A DNA stretch of 64,000 nt from UBA1206 sp050953105 (GCA_050953105.1 JBMNMA010000001.1:248001-312000); one strand, 5' to 3'; positions 52,548 through 61,450 are shown, numbered from the stretch's first letter. Notes: generated from the sequence alone by a model not told the origin. Numbers and translations: made by a program.

Positions 52548-52575
52548 ATTATAGCAGATAAAACCGAAATGTCAA
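52548..52575 (-). promoter_or_regulatory. SigA-type promoter for the lipoprotein-uppP-ftsK operon
   Basis: Minus strand TTGACA (52575-52570), 16-bp spacer, TATAAT (52553-52548), 44 bp before the ATG at 52503. Confidence 0.8.
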
Positions 52576-52608
52576 TAAACTATTATGTAAACCATGTTGC
52601 CGGGGAAA

Positions 52609-52655
52609 AGCAAAACCGCCGGTTTTGCTGTGTATAAGCATTATTCCGGCGGTTT
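52609..52655 (-). terminator. Terminator of spoIVB with alternative pairings
   Basis: On the minus strand AAACCGCCGG (52655-52646) can pair with CCGGCGGTTT (52622-52613), followed by TGCTTTTCC. A second possible stem, AGCAAAACC/GGTTTTGCT (52609-52617 and 52621-52629), competes with it. Confidence 0.65.
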
Positions 52656-52660
52656 ATAAT

Positions 52661-53701
52661 CTAATTGGCGGAGTCAAGCATATTTTCTATGAATATACCG
52701 TAACCCCTGGTGGGATCGTTTATCATAACATGGGTTACTGCGCCGGCAAGCCTTCCGTCCTGTATTATTGGGGAGCCCGACATACCCTGAACTATTCCCC
52801 CGGTTTTTTCAAGGAGGTTTTTGTCGGTAATTTCAATTAGGAAATTTTTTGTCCTGCCGGAGTTGGGATAAACCTTGACAATGTTAATTTCGTATAATGC
52901 GGGAGTGGAGCCGTTGACGGTGGTTAATATATGGGCCTTGCCGGTTTTAAGCTCATCTCTGAAGCATATTTCTATTGGCTTGCCGTTAAAGGGGGCTATC
53001 GAATCAAGGGTGCCGAAAACCCCGCTTTCGGAATTTTTATACAATGAACCGATTTTATAGGCCGAAAATTCGCCCTTAAGCTCACCGGGAGCGTTTTCCA
53101 TACCCTTGACCACGTCGGTTATGGTTACCCCGGTAACAATGCCCTTAAGCAAAGGCAGCGGTTCGCCGGTTTCGCTGTCGCAGATGCCGTGTCCCAGTCC
53201 CCCAAAGCGGTTGGTGTCGGCGTCCACATAGGTTACGGTGCCTATACCCGCTGTTGAATCTCTTACCCATAACCCTGCTTTATACATACCGTCCTCGGAA
53301 GCCTTTTTGGGGTAGACATCGAAATTCAATGTATCCCCCGAACGGCTTACGGTGAAAATCGTTTTACTTCCTCCGCTTTCGGCAATAAGCCTTGACAGGT
53401 CCTCGGTGGTATTGACTTCGGTGGAGTTAACCTTTGTTATTATATCGCCGGCTTTTATCCCGGCATCCCGGGCAGGGGACGCCAGACCGTCGAAGGTTTC
53501 AATATCGGTTACCCCCACTACAATTACCCCTTTGGTGTGGAACTTAATTCCGAAGGGCTTTCCGGATGGGATAAGTGATACCCGCTCCCTTTCGTTTACC
53601 GCAAGGGTTGACGCTAAGGATCCGTAGGGTACGGTTAAACACAATGCCAGTAAAATTGAAAAGAGCAACAGGAACGCAGGAATTTTTTGTTTTGATTTCA
53701 T
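52661..53701 (-). CDS. spoIVB: SpoIVB-type sporulation signalling serine peptidase (S55)
   Basis: A 346-residue protein. A TM/signal segment (about 8-30) is followed by a PDZ domain (about 75-130, DAGIKAGDIITKVNSTEV) and the S55 domain (about 140-346). The catalytic His is probably in RFGGLGHGICD, and the nucleophile Ser is in GGIVQGMSGSPIIQDG. In Bacillus SpoIVB is made in the forespore and cuts SpoIVFA to start pro-sigma-K processing. Its presence is strong evidence for endospore formation. The usual partner spo0A is not beside it here. Confidence 0.93.
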   Translation of the reverse strand: MKSKQKIPAFLLLFSILLALCLTVPYGSLASTLAVNERERVSLIPSGKPFGIKFHTKGVIVVGVTDIETFDGLASPARDAGIKAGDIITKVNSTEVNTTEDLSRLIAESGGSKTIFTVSRSGDTLNFDVYPKKASEDGMYKAGLWVRDSTAGIGTVTYVDADTNRFGGLGHGICDSETGEPLPLLKGIVTGVTITDVVKGMENAPGELKGEFSAYKIGSLYKNSESGVFGTLDSIAPFNGKPIEICFRDELKTGKAHILTTVNGSTPALYEINIVKVYPNSGRTKNFLIEITDKNLLEKTGGIVQGMSGSPIIQDGRLAGAVTHVMINDPTRGYGIFIENMLDSAN

Positions 53702-53870
53702 ATTTCTACCTACCTTAATTTTTCGTCCGTGGTGTTATTGTTCGTTACGGGGCGAAAAATATGTAGAGAGAAATAAGAATGAATTTGAAGTTTTGTTAAA
53801 ATAAAACCATTAAAAATCCCGTTTTGCTATCAGTTTAGGCATATGGACGTTTTTGTAAAAGCAAATAGAA

Positions 53871-55730
53871 TTATTTTCGCTTTGTTCCATTATATTTTTT
53901 GTCCATATTTTTCCTTTTAATCGTATCAGTCGAAATTCTTTTCCCTGCCGGCGGGACAAGGCAGTCCCGGCTGTAGCCGATAAGGTCGCTTCGGCCGGCA
54001 GACAGGAGAATTTGCCTGATTAAGGGGAAATTTTCCTTTTTGTAAAATTGCAAAAGGGCGCGCTGGGCTTTCTTTTCACCGTAGCTTTTTGCCACATAAA
54101 CCTTTTCCCCCGTTAACGGGTTTATACCCGTATAATACATGCAGGTGGAGGCGGTGCCGGGAGTGGGATAAAAATCCTGCACCTGTTCGGGGTTTATGTT
54201 ATTTTTCTTTAAATACAAGGCAAGTTCAATGGCGTCATTTATGGTTGAGCCTGGGTGGGAGGACATTAGGTAGGGAACAAGATACTGTTCCTTGCCCACT
54301 TCCTTTGTTATTCTATAATAGTCGGACATAAATTTGTCGTATACCTCTCTGCCGGGCTTTCCCATATGGCAAAGAACGCTATCGCAGACATGCTCCGGAG
54401 CCACCTTTAATTGACCGGAGACATGCTTGTCCACCAGGCGGCGGAAAAATTTTTTATTTTTGTCGGCAAGCATAAAGTCGTATCTTATGCCTGAACGGAT
54501 GAAAACCTTTTTAACTCCCTTAACCTTTTCCACTTCTTCAAGAAGCTGAATGTATTCCGAATGGTCGGCGTCAAGGTTTTTACAGGGGACGGGATGCAGG
54601 CATTTGCGGTTTTTACAGGTGCCCGATTCACCCTGCTTTTTACAGGCGGGGCGGCGGAAGTTGGCGGTGGGGCCGCCTATGTCATGGATATATCCCTTAA
54701 AGTCGGGCATTGCGGCTATAATTTCCGCCTCCTCCACCACCGATTTGATGCTCCGGGAAGTAACAATCCTCCCCTGATGGAAGGCTATCGAGCAGAAATT
54801 ACAGGAACCGAAGCACCCCCGGTTGTGGGTTACCGAAAATTTCACTTCTTCTATTGCGGGAACTCCCCCGTCCTTTTCATACATGGGGTGGTAGTTTCGC
54901 TCATAGGGCAGCGAATAGACAAAGTCAAGTTCCTTGCGTGTCAGGGGATACATGGGCGGGTTTTGAACCACATACTTGCCGCCGTAATCCTCCACCACCG
55001 CTTTGCCGTAAAAGGGATCCTGATTTTCGTATTGAACCGAAAAGGCTTTTGCAAAGGCGTCTTTATTTGTTTTAACTTCATCAAATGCCGGGGTTTCTGC
55101 ATAGTCAAAGCGTATGTCGTCTTTATTTGTTGTAACAAAGCAGGTGCCCCGTATGTCGTGGAGCTTTTTGACCGGCGCCCCCTTGTCAAGGAGAAAGGCG
55201 ATACGCCGCAGAGAATTTTCCCCCATGCCGTAGGATAAAAGGTCGGCCCCCGAATCGATTAAAATTGAACGGCGGATTTTATCCGTCCAGTAGTCGTAGT
55301 GGGCAAACCGTCTTGTGGATGCCTCGACACCTCCTATGATTATGGGAATGTCGCCGTATATCTCACGCACCCGGTTGCAATATACTATAACCGCCCGGTC
55401 GGGACGGAAACCGGCTTTTCCACCGGGAGAATAATAGTCGTTTGTTCTGATTTTTTTGGCTACAGTGTAATGGGCCACCATTGAATCCACATTGCCGGAA
55501 TTTATTAAAAAACCAAGCCTTGGTTTTCCCAGGCGTTTAAAATCTAAAGTATTTTTCCAGTCGGGCTGAGGAATAATACCCACACGGTATCCTTCCGCTT
55601 CAAGCACCCGGCTGATTATGGCCGTGCCGAAGGAAGGATGGTCCACATAGGCATCCCCGGTTATTATTATAAAATCGCATTGCTCCCAGCCGCGGGAAAT
55701 CATATCATCTTTTGTTACGGGTAAAAACAT
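53871..55730 (-). CDS. YgiQ family radical SAM protein
   Basis: A 619-residue protein. The N-terminal UPF0313 domain (FIIITGDAYVDHPSFGTAII) is followed by a radical SAM core with the cluster motif CFGSCNFCSIAFHQG, and VGGVEASTRRFAHYDYW is another family mark. A small Cys cluster (CKKQGESGTCKNRKCLHPVPC) may hold another metal site. YgiQ proteins are widespread, and the reaction is not settled. ATG 55730 follows GGGGAG, and the upstream in-frame ATG at 55757 is less likely. It has its own promoter, divergent from perR. Confidence 0.92.
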   Translation of the reverse strand: MFLPVTKDDMISRGWEQCDFIIITGDAYVDHPSFGTAIISRVLEAEGYRVGIIPQPDWKNTLDFKRLGKPRLGFLINSGNVDSMVAHYTVAKKIRTNDYYSPGGKAGFRPDRAVIVYCNRVREIYGDIPIIIGGVEASTRRFAHYDYWTDKIRRSILIDSGADLLSYGMGENSLRRIAFLLDKGAPVKKLHDIRGTCFVTTNKDDIRFDYAETPAFDEVKTNKDAFAKAFSVQYENQDPFYGKAVVEDYGGKYVVQNPPMYPLTRKELDFVYSLPYERNYHPMYEKDGGVPAIEEVKFSVTHNRGCFGSCNFCSIAFHQGRIVTSRSIKSVVEEAEIIAAMPDFKGYIHDIGGPTANFRRPACKKQGESGTCKNRKCLHPVPCKNLDADHSEYIQLLEEVEKVKGVKKVFIRSGIRYDFMLADKNKKFFRRLVDKHVSGQLKVAPEHVCDSVLCHMGKPGREVYDKFMSDYYRITKEVGKEQYLVPYLMSSHPGSTINDAIELALYLKKNNINPEQVQDFYPTPGTASTCMYYTGINPLTGEKVYVAKSYGEKKAQRALLQFYKKENFPLIRQILLSAGRSDLIGYSRDCLVPPAGKRISTDTIKRKNMDKKYNGTKRK

Positions 55731-55747
55731 ATTCACTCCCCTGCGGC

Positions 55748-55776
55748 ATTCTATCATATAAATTATATAATGTCAA
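55748..55776 (-). promoter_or_regulatory. SigA-type promoter for ygiQ
   Basis: Minus strand TTGACA (55776-55771), 17-bp spacer, TAGAAT (55753-55748), overlapping the 5' end of the longer open frame, which supports the ATG at 55730. Confidence 0.75.
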
Positions 55777-55795
55777 AATTTTTTTGTTTTATCCC

Positions 55796-55824
55796 TTGAC
55801 AAAGGAGGTTTAAAGGGCTATACT
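55796..55824 (+). promoter_or_regulatory. SigA-type promoter for perR-rubrerythrin
   Basis: TTGACA (55796-55801), 17-bp spacer, TATACT (55819-55824), 37 bp before the perR ATG. It is back to back with the ygiQ promoter, 19 bp between the -35 boxes. Confidence 0.85.
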
Positions 55825-55835
55825 ATTAACAACGA

Positions 55836-55845
55836 TTATCGATAA
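55836..55845 (+). promoter_or_regulatory. Candidate PerR/Fur operator
   Basis: TTATCGATAA is a perfect 10-bp palindrome about 5 bp after the expected transcription start, inside the longer AACGATTATCGATAAG. It shares the A/T-rich inverted-repeat form of PerR/Fur boxes but not the full 15-bp consensus. Confidence 0.45.
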
Positions 55846-55860
55846 GAAGGAAGGGTTGCA

Positions 55861-56262
55861 ATGCAGCGGAACACAAGACAGCGGGCATATATACTTAAAG
55901 AGGTCAGCGAACGGTGCGATCACCCCACTGCCCGGGACGTATATATGGCGGTTCGTAAAAAGCTGCCTAACATAAGCCTGACCACCGTTTATCGCAATCT
56001 CACCAACCTTGCAGAGGAAGGGCTTATCCTGCGCATTGCCGTTCCCTCCTCCCCTGAACGTTTTGATAAAACGGTGGGTGCCCATATCCACCGCCTTTGC
56101 GACGAATGCAAGGAATTTTCCGACTTACCTGCCGACAGTTGTCTTTTTGATATGATTAAAAAGACAATGTATGAAAGCGACGGGTTTAATGCGTCGGGAA
56201 TGGATTTGGTTATACGGGGAAAGTGCAGCGAATGCGCTAAAAAAGAAAATATAATAGATTAA
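55861..56262 (+). CDS. perR: Fur family peroxide-type repressor (PerR-like)
   Basis: A 133-residue Fur-family repressor. The N-terminal winged helix shows HPTARDVYMAVRKKLPNISL and TTVYRNLTNLAEEGLILRI. The metal-sensing residues include RFDKTVGAHIHRLCDECKE (regulatory His/Asp and first CxxC) and the final CSEC. The arrangement and the rubrerythrin gene 20 bp downstream favour PerR over Fur or Zur. It would repress peroxide defence until its iron-bound His is oxidised. The ATG follows AAGGAAGGG. Confidence 0.88.
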   Translation: MQRNTRQRAYILKEVSERCDHPTARDVYMAVRKKLPNISLTTVYRNLTNLAEEGLILRIAVPSSPERFDKTVGAHIHRLCDECKEFSDLPADSCLFDMIKKTMYESDGFNASGMDLVIRGKCSECAKKENIID

Positions 56263-56282
56263 ACAAAAAAAGGAGAAAAATT

Positions 56283-56822
56283 ATGGAACTCAAAGGCTCA
56301 AAAACAGAAATGAATCTGCTTGCCGCATTTGCGGGGGAATCCCAGGCTCGTAACAAGTATACCTATTATGCCAGCAAGGCAAGAAAAGAAGGCTACAACC
56401 AGATAGCCGACCTCTTTGAGGAAACCGCCAACAACGAAAGAGAACACGCAAAAATTTGGTTCAAACTCCTCCACGACGGTGATGTTCCCACCACCCTTGA
56501 AAACCTTAAGGATGGCGCCGCAGGTGAAAACTATGAGTGGACCGACATGTATGCCGGCTTTGCCAAGACCGCAAGAGAAGAAGGCTTTACAAAGATAGCT
56601 TACCTCTTTGAAGCAGTTGCCGCCATCGAAAAAACCCACGAAGAAAGATATCGCCAGCTTATCAACAGACTTGAAACCGACACCGTTTATATAAGCGATG
56701 ACGTGGTTATTTGGCAGTGCGCTAACTGCGGACATATCCATGTAGGCCAGAAGGCTCCCGAAATCTGTGCCGTTTGCTCTCACCCCAAGGCATACTTCCA
56801 GAGAAAAGCCGAAAACTATTAA
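56283..56822 (+). CDS. rbr: Rubrerythrin
   Basis: A 179-residue diiron peroxidase that reduces hydrogen peroxide in anaerobes. The helical bundle has the two diiron Glu/His motifs, ESQARNKYTYYA with NNEREHAKIWF, and EAVAAIEKTHEERY. The C-terminal rubredoxin-like iron centre is CANCGHIH and CAVCSHP. It is co-transcribed with perR and followed by a strong terminator. Confidence 0.96.
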   Translation: MELKGSKTEMNLLAAFAGESQARNKYTYYASKARKEGYNQIADLFEETANNEREHAKIWFKLLHDGDVPTTLENLKDGAAGENYEWTDMYAGFAKTAREEGFTKIAYLFEAVAAIEKTHEERYRQLINRLETDTVYISDDVVIWQCANCGHIHVGQKAPEICAVCSHPKAYFQRKAENY

Positions 56823-56836
56823 TTCTAAAGAAGCAA

Positions 56837-56866
56837 AAAACTCCGGTTTTAACACCGGAGTTTTTT
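56837..56866 (+). terminator. Terminator of perR-rubrerythrin
   Basis: ACTCCGGT (56840-56847) pairs with ACCGGAGT (56854-56861), extended by A/T pairs, and followed by TTTTTT. On the minus strand it could also end the convergent zinc-ribbon gene. Confidence 0.92.
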
Positions 56867-56878
56867 ATATGATTTTAT

Positions 56879-57442
56879 TTACTCTTTTACAAGATTTCTT
56901 ACAAGTCCGGGAAGGAGGACCATTACAAAGCCTATAAGGCCGCCAAGCAAGGCGAAATACCATACGGCTGAAACGGTAAGGTCAATAAAATCTGTCCCCA
57001 CCAAAGCACCGATAAGGGTGAAAAGCACCATAAATAAATACAATCCATAAAATATAAAGCCGAAAAGCCGTTTCAGGGTAACCGACGAAAGACTGTTAAT
57101 TATACGGCTGATATCCACATATGTAAAGAAAACGTATGCCGTAAACATAAACACGTTTATTATGGCAAGTATTTTCGCAATGCCTAAAAGAGCATTGACC
57201 TTAAATAAATTACCCGAAAATAACGAAAAAGTTCCGACATCCCCCGACCTTCTGAACCAGCCGAAAAACATAAAGATAAACATAACCAGCGTGTAGCCGA
57301 GTACCAGTCTTTCGGCAAGGGAAGGAAGCTTAAAGGGGGCCACGGTCTTTACTTTCGGCGTTCCGGATATGGTGGGATTGCCGCAGGTGTTGCAAAACTT
57401 TGCGTCGTCGGGAATCTGTGTGCCGCATTTTTGACAAAACAT
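56879..57442 (-). CDS. Zinc-ribbon four-TM membrane protein
   Basis: A 187-residue protein. An N-terminal zinc ribbon (MFCQKCGTQIPDDAKFCNTCG) with two CxxC pairs is followed by a short linker and four TM helices (about 45-65, 85-115, 130-150 and 155-178). Such zinc-ribbon membrane proteins are common in Clostridia and mostly of unknown function. AGGAGGAAC lies before the ATG. It is a single gene, convergent with rubrerythrin. Confidence 0.83.
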   Translation of the reverse strand: MFCQKCGTQIPDDAKFCNTCGNPTISGTPKVKTVAPFKLPSLAERLVLGYTLVMFIFMFFGWFRRSGDVGTFSLFSGNLFKVNALLGIAKILAIINVFMFTAYVFFTYVDISRIINSLSSVTLKRLFGFIFYGLYLFMVLFTLIGALVGTDFIDLTVSAVWYFALLGGLIGFVMVLLPGLVRNLVKE

Positions 57443-57481
57443 AATGTTCCTCCTTTATTATATTTGTATTCTGATAAAAAT

Positions 57482-57510
57482 AATATAACACGGTCCGCCC
57501 GAAATGTAAA
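57482..57510 (-). promoter_or_regulatory. Promoter of the zinc-ribbon gene
   Basis: Minus strand TTTACA (57510-57505), 17-bp spacer, TATATT (57487-57482), 40 bp before the ATG. Confidence 0.6.
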
Positions 57511-57669
57511 CAGTTAATTTGCATTTCATGTATTTTCTTAAAACGTTCCCCCCTCCGATAATTAAAGTAATAGTGGCTTTTATATACATAGCACCCGAAC
57601 TAAGGGTGCTTTTTACACCCGCAGAAAAAATCAAAAACCGGGTATTGTTTGTTTGGCTTAATATGTTAA

Positions 57670-57909
57670 TATCATGTTGGGGTTTATCTTTTAATTATAT
57701 TCTCGGGCGGTATTTCAAATTATATTATCTCTGATTATTATTGCTTCTTTATAAGCGATATAGGTAACATAAAAGTCGGTGATAGTGTAAAGATTACATT
57801 TTATAACAAACTAGAGCTGCAAGCCGAAGGTGTTGACAATAAACCCAGCTATGGAGGCTTTGCCGCCAAATCGGTTAAAATAACCGACGAAACACCGTCA
57901 GAGCCTTGA
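57670..57909 (+). pseudogene. Gene fragment (C-terminal remnant), unknown
   Basis: The frame from 57670 to the TGA at 57907-57909 has no start codon or ribosome site at its beginning. Its second half reads like a real protein end: SDIGNIKVGDSVKITFYNKL, then GGFAAKSVKITDE. This resembles an OB-like beta-barrel end found in small secreted proteins. It is probably a remnant. The region 57443-58350 around it holds no other gene I can support; an open frame at 57519-57734 lacks a ribosome site and family resemblance. Confidence 0.4.
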
Positions 57910-58006
57910 GTAGAACCCTGATTTGAATATATAAAAAGAAAAACCGCTTCGGCGATTTTTTTATATCGATATTAAATATGTTTAGCGGTTGAGTTGTCAG
58001 GGTAGC

Positions 58007-58082
58007 GGTGGCCGTACTGTCTTTTGTTCCGAATTTTTACTTCATGGATAAAAATTCCGTAACGTTTATCAAAACGGCCACC
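58007..58082. repeat. Nested inverted repeat (76 bp)
   Basis: Outer arms GGTGGCCGT (58007-58015) and ACGGCCACC (58074-58082); inner arms GAATTTTTA (58031-58039) and TAAAAATTC (58049-58057). Both arm pairs are perfect and symmetrically placed. It does not follow a gene or a T tract, so it may be a small repeat element or a structured RNA rather than a terminator. Confidence 0.6.
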
Positions 58083-58287
58083 AGAGGTCGGAGGAACCCC
58101 TTGAAAACTATCATCTGGCAAATAGTTTACAAATAACTGACCCTGACGGTATGGACTTAGAGTTAGAAGATATAATACCTGTTTACATATTCCTTACCGC
58201 AGTTGTAAAAGGGGTATTCATTTTTAACCGATTTAACCCTTTTTCAACCATCAGTTGATATGTAAATATATATTATAATTACGAACA

Positions 58288-58311
58288 GTGAACAAAACCG
58301 TGAACAAAAAC
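58288..58311 (+). promoter_or_regulatory. Tandem 12-bp direct repeats upstream of the SARP-type gene
   Basis: GTGAACAAAACC (58288-58299) and GTGAACAAAAAC (58300-58311), preceded by a partial third GAACA at 58283. They lie about 40-63 bp upstream of the -35 box. SARP-type activators bind short direct repeats near promoters, so this is a candidate autoregulatory site. Confidence 0.45.
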
Positions 58312-58350
58312 GACATTTTTCAACTTTTTTTATTTTTTTCCTTTCGGCTG

Positions 58351-58379
58351 TTGCGATTTATTAATTTTAATGCTATAAT
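58351..58379 (+). promoter_or_regulatory. SigA-type promoter of the SARP/STAND gene
   Basis: TTGCGA (58351-58356), 17-bp spacer, TATAAT (58374-58379). Transcription would start after the first open-frame ATG at 58382, which supports the ATG at 58424. Confidence 0.75.
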
Positions 58380-58423
58380 ATATGCAAAATTTAACATCTG
58401 GGTTTTCGGACGGTGTGAAAATT

Positions 58424-61333
58424 ATGTTTAATATACCCAGCGCTAGGATGACGGTGCCAAGGGCCGCTGCAGGCGAAGTTGCCCGAACCAATCTGGTGGA
58501 TACTGTTTTAAACAGTAACGCAAAGCTTGTGTATATTCATGCCGGTGCGGGATACGGCAAAACAACCCTGCTTTCCCAGGTAGCAAACAAAGCCGGTAAG
58601 GTGGTGTGGCTTTCCCTTGACGGTGAAAACGATATTTTCGCCTTTTCCACCCTCCTTTGCGAGGCAACAAGGACTGTTTTTCCCAAATTTGATTTTACTT
58701 TGTCGGAATACCTGCCCTTTGCCGAAAAAAAGAATTTCATTTCAATCCTTGCCGGTGCTTTGGTTTACTCGATAGAAAGCATCGGGATTGAATTTATTAT
58801 GGTAATGGACGACCTTCATACCCTGGAGGGCGAAGATGTTAAAAAGCTGGTTACCTGCCTTATAAAATACCCTCCGAAAAACGTTAAATTCTGCTTCGGC
58901 AGTCGGGAAGCCCCCTGGCAGGAGCTTTTAGCATTTCAGATAAACGGGAGCGTTGTCGAGCTTACCCAGAAGGAGCTTTCGCTGACAAGAGAAGAAGTCA
59001 AGGATATTTTAGGCTTTGACGACTGCGCCGTCTATTCCTATACCGAGGGCTGGCCTTTGGCTATTGCCTCCTTTAGGGTGCTGCGTGAAAACGGAATTCC
59101 CCTTGACGCCATACCCTCCTTTGGCAGGGATGCGCTGTATGCCTATCTTTTCAGTGAATGCATATCCAGCCTTAACCCCGAAATGGTGGATTTTTTAAAA
59201 AAATCCGCCTGCTTTTATCTGCTTGACACTAATATGCTGGATTATATCCTTGACATGAAAAACACAAGGACTATACTTGATAACCTTGTTTCCAAAAATA
59301 TGTTTACCGTCAAAACCAGCGAGGGCTTTTACCGCTATCACGCCCTTTTTAAAAGCAGCCTTATGGAAATGGCGGACAAAGAAGAAACGGCTTTATTACT
59401 CCGTAAAGCCGCTATTTATTATTTTAACAGCCTTCAGTATTCATCGGCAGCCCTTCTGGCCATTGAAGCTAAGGATTATGAGCTGTTGAAAAAAATTGTC
59501 CTTGCCTGCTACCGGGATTGTATAAAATCGGGCAATTACAATGACCTTAGGGTTTGGTTTAAAGCTCTTGATGAAAGCGGAATTAACCTTGACCCCGAAA
59601 TTTTAGTGGCCCGGGGGGCGTTTAATTCGGTTATAGGCAACTTTGTTCAGGCAAACATAAGCCTTGAGGCGGCAATACCCGCAATACACAACACCGACAG
59701 CAGCCTTTACTTTGAAGCCATGATACACAAAGCAAGGGTATTGAGAAACTTTATTTCCTTTGAGGAATCAAACAAGCTGCTTGACGGACTTATTGAAAAG
59801 CTGGGGCACTCCACTGATGAACTGGTATACTCGGTAGTTATAGAAAAGCTGTATAACCTTTGCTTAAATTCGCAAATAAATGAGGCCTATTCCCTTGCAC
59901 GGCAAATGATAGAAAGGTTCGCCAGCGCCGGAAACGAAAGGGTTATGAGGTGGTTCGAGCGGTATCTCTGCACCATTGAGTTTTACAAGGGAAACATGAA
60001 GGAATCGGTATATTACTATGAAAAATCCCTGTCCCTTGACGAAAATGAAATAACATTTTTAAATGTTCACAGCGTTGCAATCTATGTGGCCAAAGCCTAT
60101 CAGATGATAGGGGACCGGGAGCGTTCAATTGCGATTTTGTCCGAGGAACTGCTTCGGTTAAGGAACACCGGCAACTATGAGGAACTGTGGGCAGGTTATC
60201 TGCTGGCAGCGGACATATACTACCAGAACACCTTTATAGACAAAATGAACGACCTTGACGCCTCCTACGAAACGGCTATACGGTATTTAACCTTGGCGGA
60301 CGAGTATGCCCCCCTTTACCGTAAAACCGATTTTCAGCTCCAATGGGCGAAAATGCAGCGGCTTACATACTCCATTGTGTTTTCCGACCAGCCGGAGGAG
60401 GAGGTCATTAAGGAGATTTTTAAAAATCTTGAATGTTCGGGAGCGTATTTAAAATGCATTGTCCTTTCCCGCCTTATGGGTTATTTTACGGCAGAGTCGG
60501 ATTTTAAAAATGCGGTAAAATGCGCCCAAATGTGTATTGAAACCGGTGAAAAAACCGGGTATTTGCTACACGCCTCCATGGCTTACGGAGTGCTTGCCCG
60601 GGTTGCCATAGAGTTAAAGGATAACGAAAAGGCAGTCCTGCTTACCAGGCGATACCTAAGGCTGTGTGCCGAAAACGGACTTTATGAATATTTCAGACTC
60701 CGCAAAGCCTATTACCCGGTGCTTGAATTTGCCTTGTCAAACGGAATAGAGCCGGAATTTGCACGGCTTATGATGGAATTTGCCGGTTACAGGCATAGTA
60801 AGATTTATATCGAAACCTTAGGGCCGTTTACCGTTTATAAAGATAAATCCAAGCAAAGCATTGTAAAGTTTCGCACCAAAAAGGAGAGGGAGCTTTTAGC
60901 CTTTCTGCTTAACGCCGGAGACCAGGGGGCAACCAAGGAGCAGATACACAACGCCATCTGGTGGGAATCAGAATCGGAAAATATAAAGAATCTGATTTCG
61001 GTAAATTTAAGGCATATAAAACACGACCTTAAAAATGCCGGAATTGAAGATGCGGTTATAAGCCGGGACAACCGCTATTTCATCCGCCGGGATGAAATTG
61101 AACTGGACACTGATGTATTCGATGAGCTTTACCGTGATTTCAGGCTCTCGCCCGACAAGGAAAAGGCAAAAAGCATTATCGGCCTTTATAAGGGGGAATA
61201 CCTATCGGATTTCGAAGCCCTGTGGGCCACCGCCGCAAAATTAAAATACCATGAAATATTTGAGGAAGCTAAACGTTTTTGTGAAATGGGGGCAATATCT
61301 GCTACTACCGGAGATAATGGTTTATTATTTTAA
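58424..61333 (+). CDS. Large STAND ATPase with TPR region and C-terminal SARP/BTAD activator domain
   Basis: A 969-residue regulator. The N-terminal NTPase is of the MalT/LuxR type: Walker A IHAGAGYGKTTLLSQ and Walker B FIMVMDDLHTLEG, then the winged-helix part SYTEGWPLAIASFRVL. Residues about 340-780 are helical TPR-like repeats. The C-terminus has an OmpR/SARP winged helix (IETLGPFTVYKDKSKQS, KERELLAFLLNAGDQGATKE) and a shortened BTAD domain (YKGEYLSDFEALWA). MalT-type proteins normally end in a LuxR HTH; the swapped SARP end is known but less common. The signal and targets are unknown; no pathway genes adjoin downstream. ATG 58424 is chosen from the promoter position. Confidence 0.86.
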   Translation: MFNIPSARMTVPRAAAGEVARTNLVDTVLNSNAKLVYIHAGAGYGKTTLLSQVANKAGKVVWLSLDGENDIFAFSTLLCEATRTVFPKFDFTLSEYLPFAEKKNFISILAGALVYSIESIGIEFIMVMDDLHTLEGEDVKKLVTCLIKYPPKNVKFCFGSREAPWQELLAFQINGSVVELTQKELSLTREEVKDILGFDDCAVYSYTEGWPLAIASFRVLRENGIPLDAIPSFGRDALYAYLFSECISSLNPEMVDFLKKSACFYLLDTNMLDYILDMKNTRTILDNLVSKNMFTVKTSEGFYRYHALFKSSLMEMADKEETALLLRKAAIYYFNSLQYSSAALLAIEAKDYELLKKIVLACYRDCIKSGNYNDLRVWFKALDESGINLDPEILVARGAFNSVIGNFVQANISLEAAIPAIHNTDSSLYFEAMIHKARVLRNFISFEESNKLLDGLIEKLGHSTDELVYSVVIEKLYNLCLNSQINEAYSLARQMIERFASAGNERVMRWFERYLCTIEFYKGNMKESVYYYEKSLSLDENEITFLNVHSVAIYVAKAYQMIGDRERSIAILSEELLRLRNTGNYEELWAGYLLAADIYYQNTFIDKMNDLDASYETAIRYLTLADEYAPLYRKTDFQLQWAKMQRLTYSIVFSDQPEEEVIKEIFKNLECSGAYLKCIVLSRLMGYFTAESDFKNAVKCAQMCIETGEKTGYLLHASMAYGVLARVAIELKDNEKAVLLTRRYLRLCAENGLYEYFRLRKAYYPVLEFALSNGIEPEFARLMMEFAGYRHSKIYIETLGPFTVYKDKSKQSIVKFRTKKERELLAFLLNAGDQGATKEQIHNAIWWESESENIKNLISVNLRHIKHDLKNAGIEDAVISRDNRYFIRRDEIELDTDVFDELYRDFRLSPDKEKAKSIIGLYKGEYLSDFEALWATAAKLKYHEIFEEAKRFCEMGAISATTGDNGLLF

Positions 61334-61419
61334 CACTACAAGCTTTTAATTGCCCTTTAGCATGTAATTTTACGCTTGTGTTATCGCATTATAAGCTTTT
61401 GATAATCATTCACTCAGTA

Positions 61420-61450
61420 AAAAACAGTCTGCAATCCACAGACTGTTTTT
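61420..61450. terminator. Terminator after the SARP-type gene
   Basis: AAAAACAGTCTG (61420-61431) pairs with CAGACTGTTTTT (61439-61450). It has T runs on both strands. A closely related hairpin, ACAGTCTGT/ACAGACTGT, lies next to tRNA-Pro at 62974. Confidence 0.85.

Noticed and set aside
54561..55238. A 225-codon open frame on the plus strand inside ygiQ
   Set aside because: It is antisense to the radical SAM core; the Phe/His/Tyr-rich composition is typical of a shadow frame.
57519..57734. A possible 71-residue hydrophobic protein
   Set aside because: It starts with TTG without a ribosome site, lies in A/T-rich DNA and resembles no family; kept as a non-coding region.
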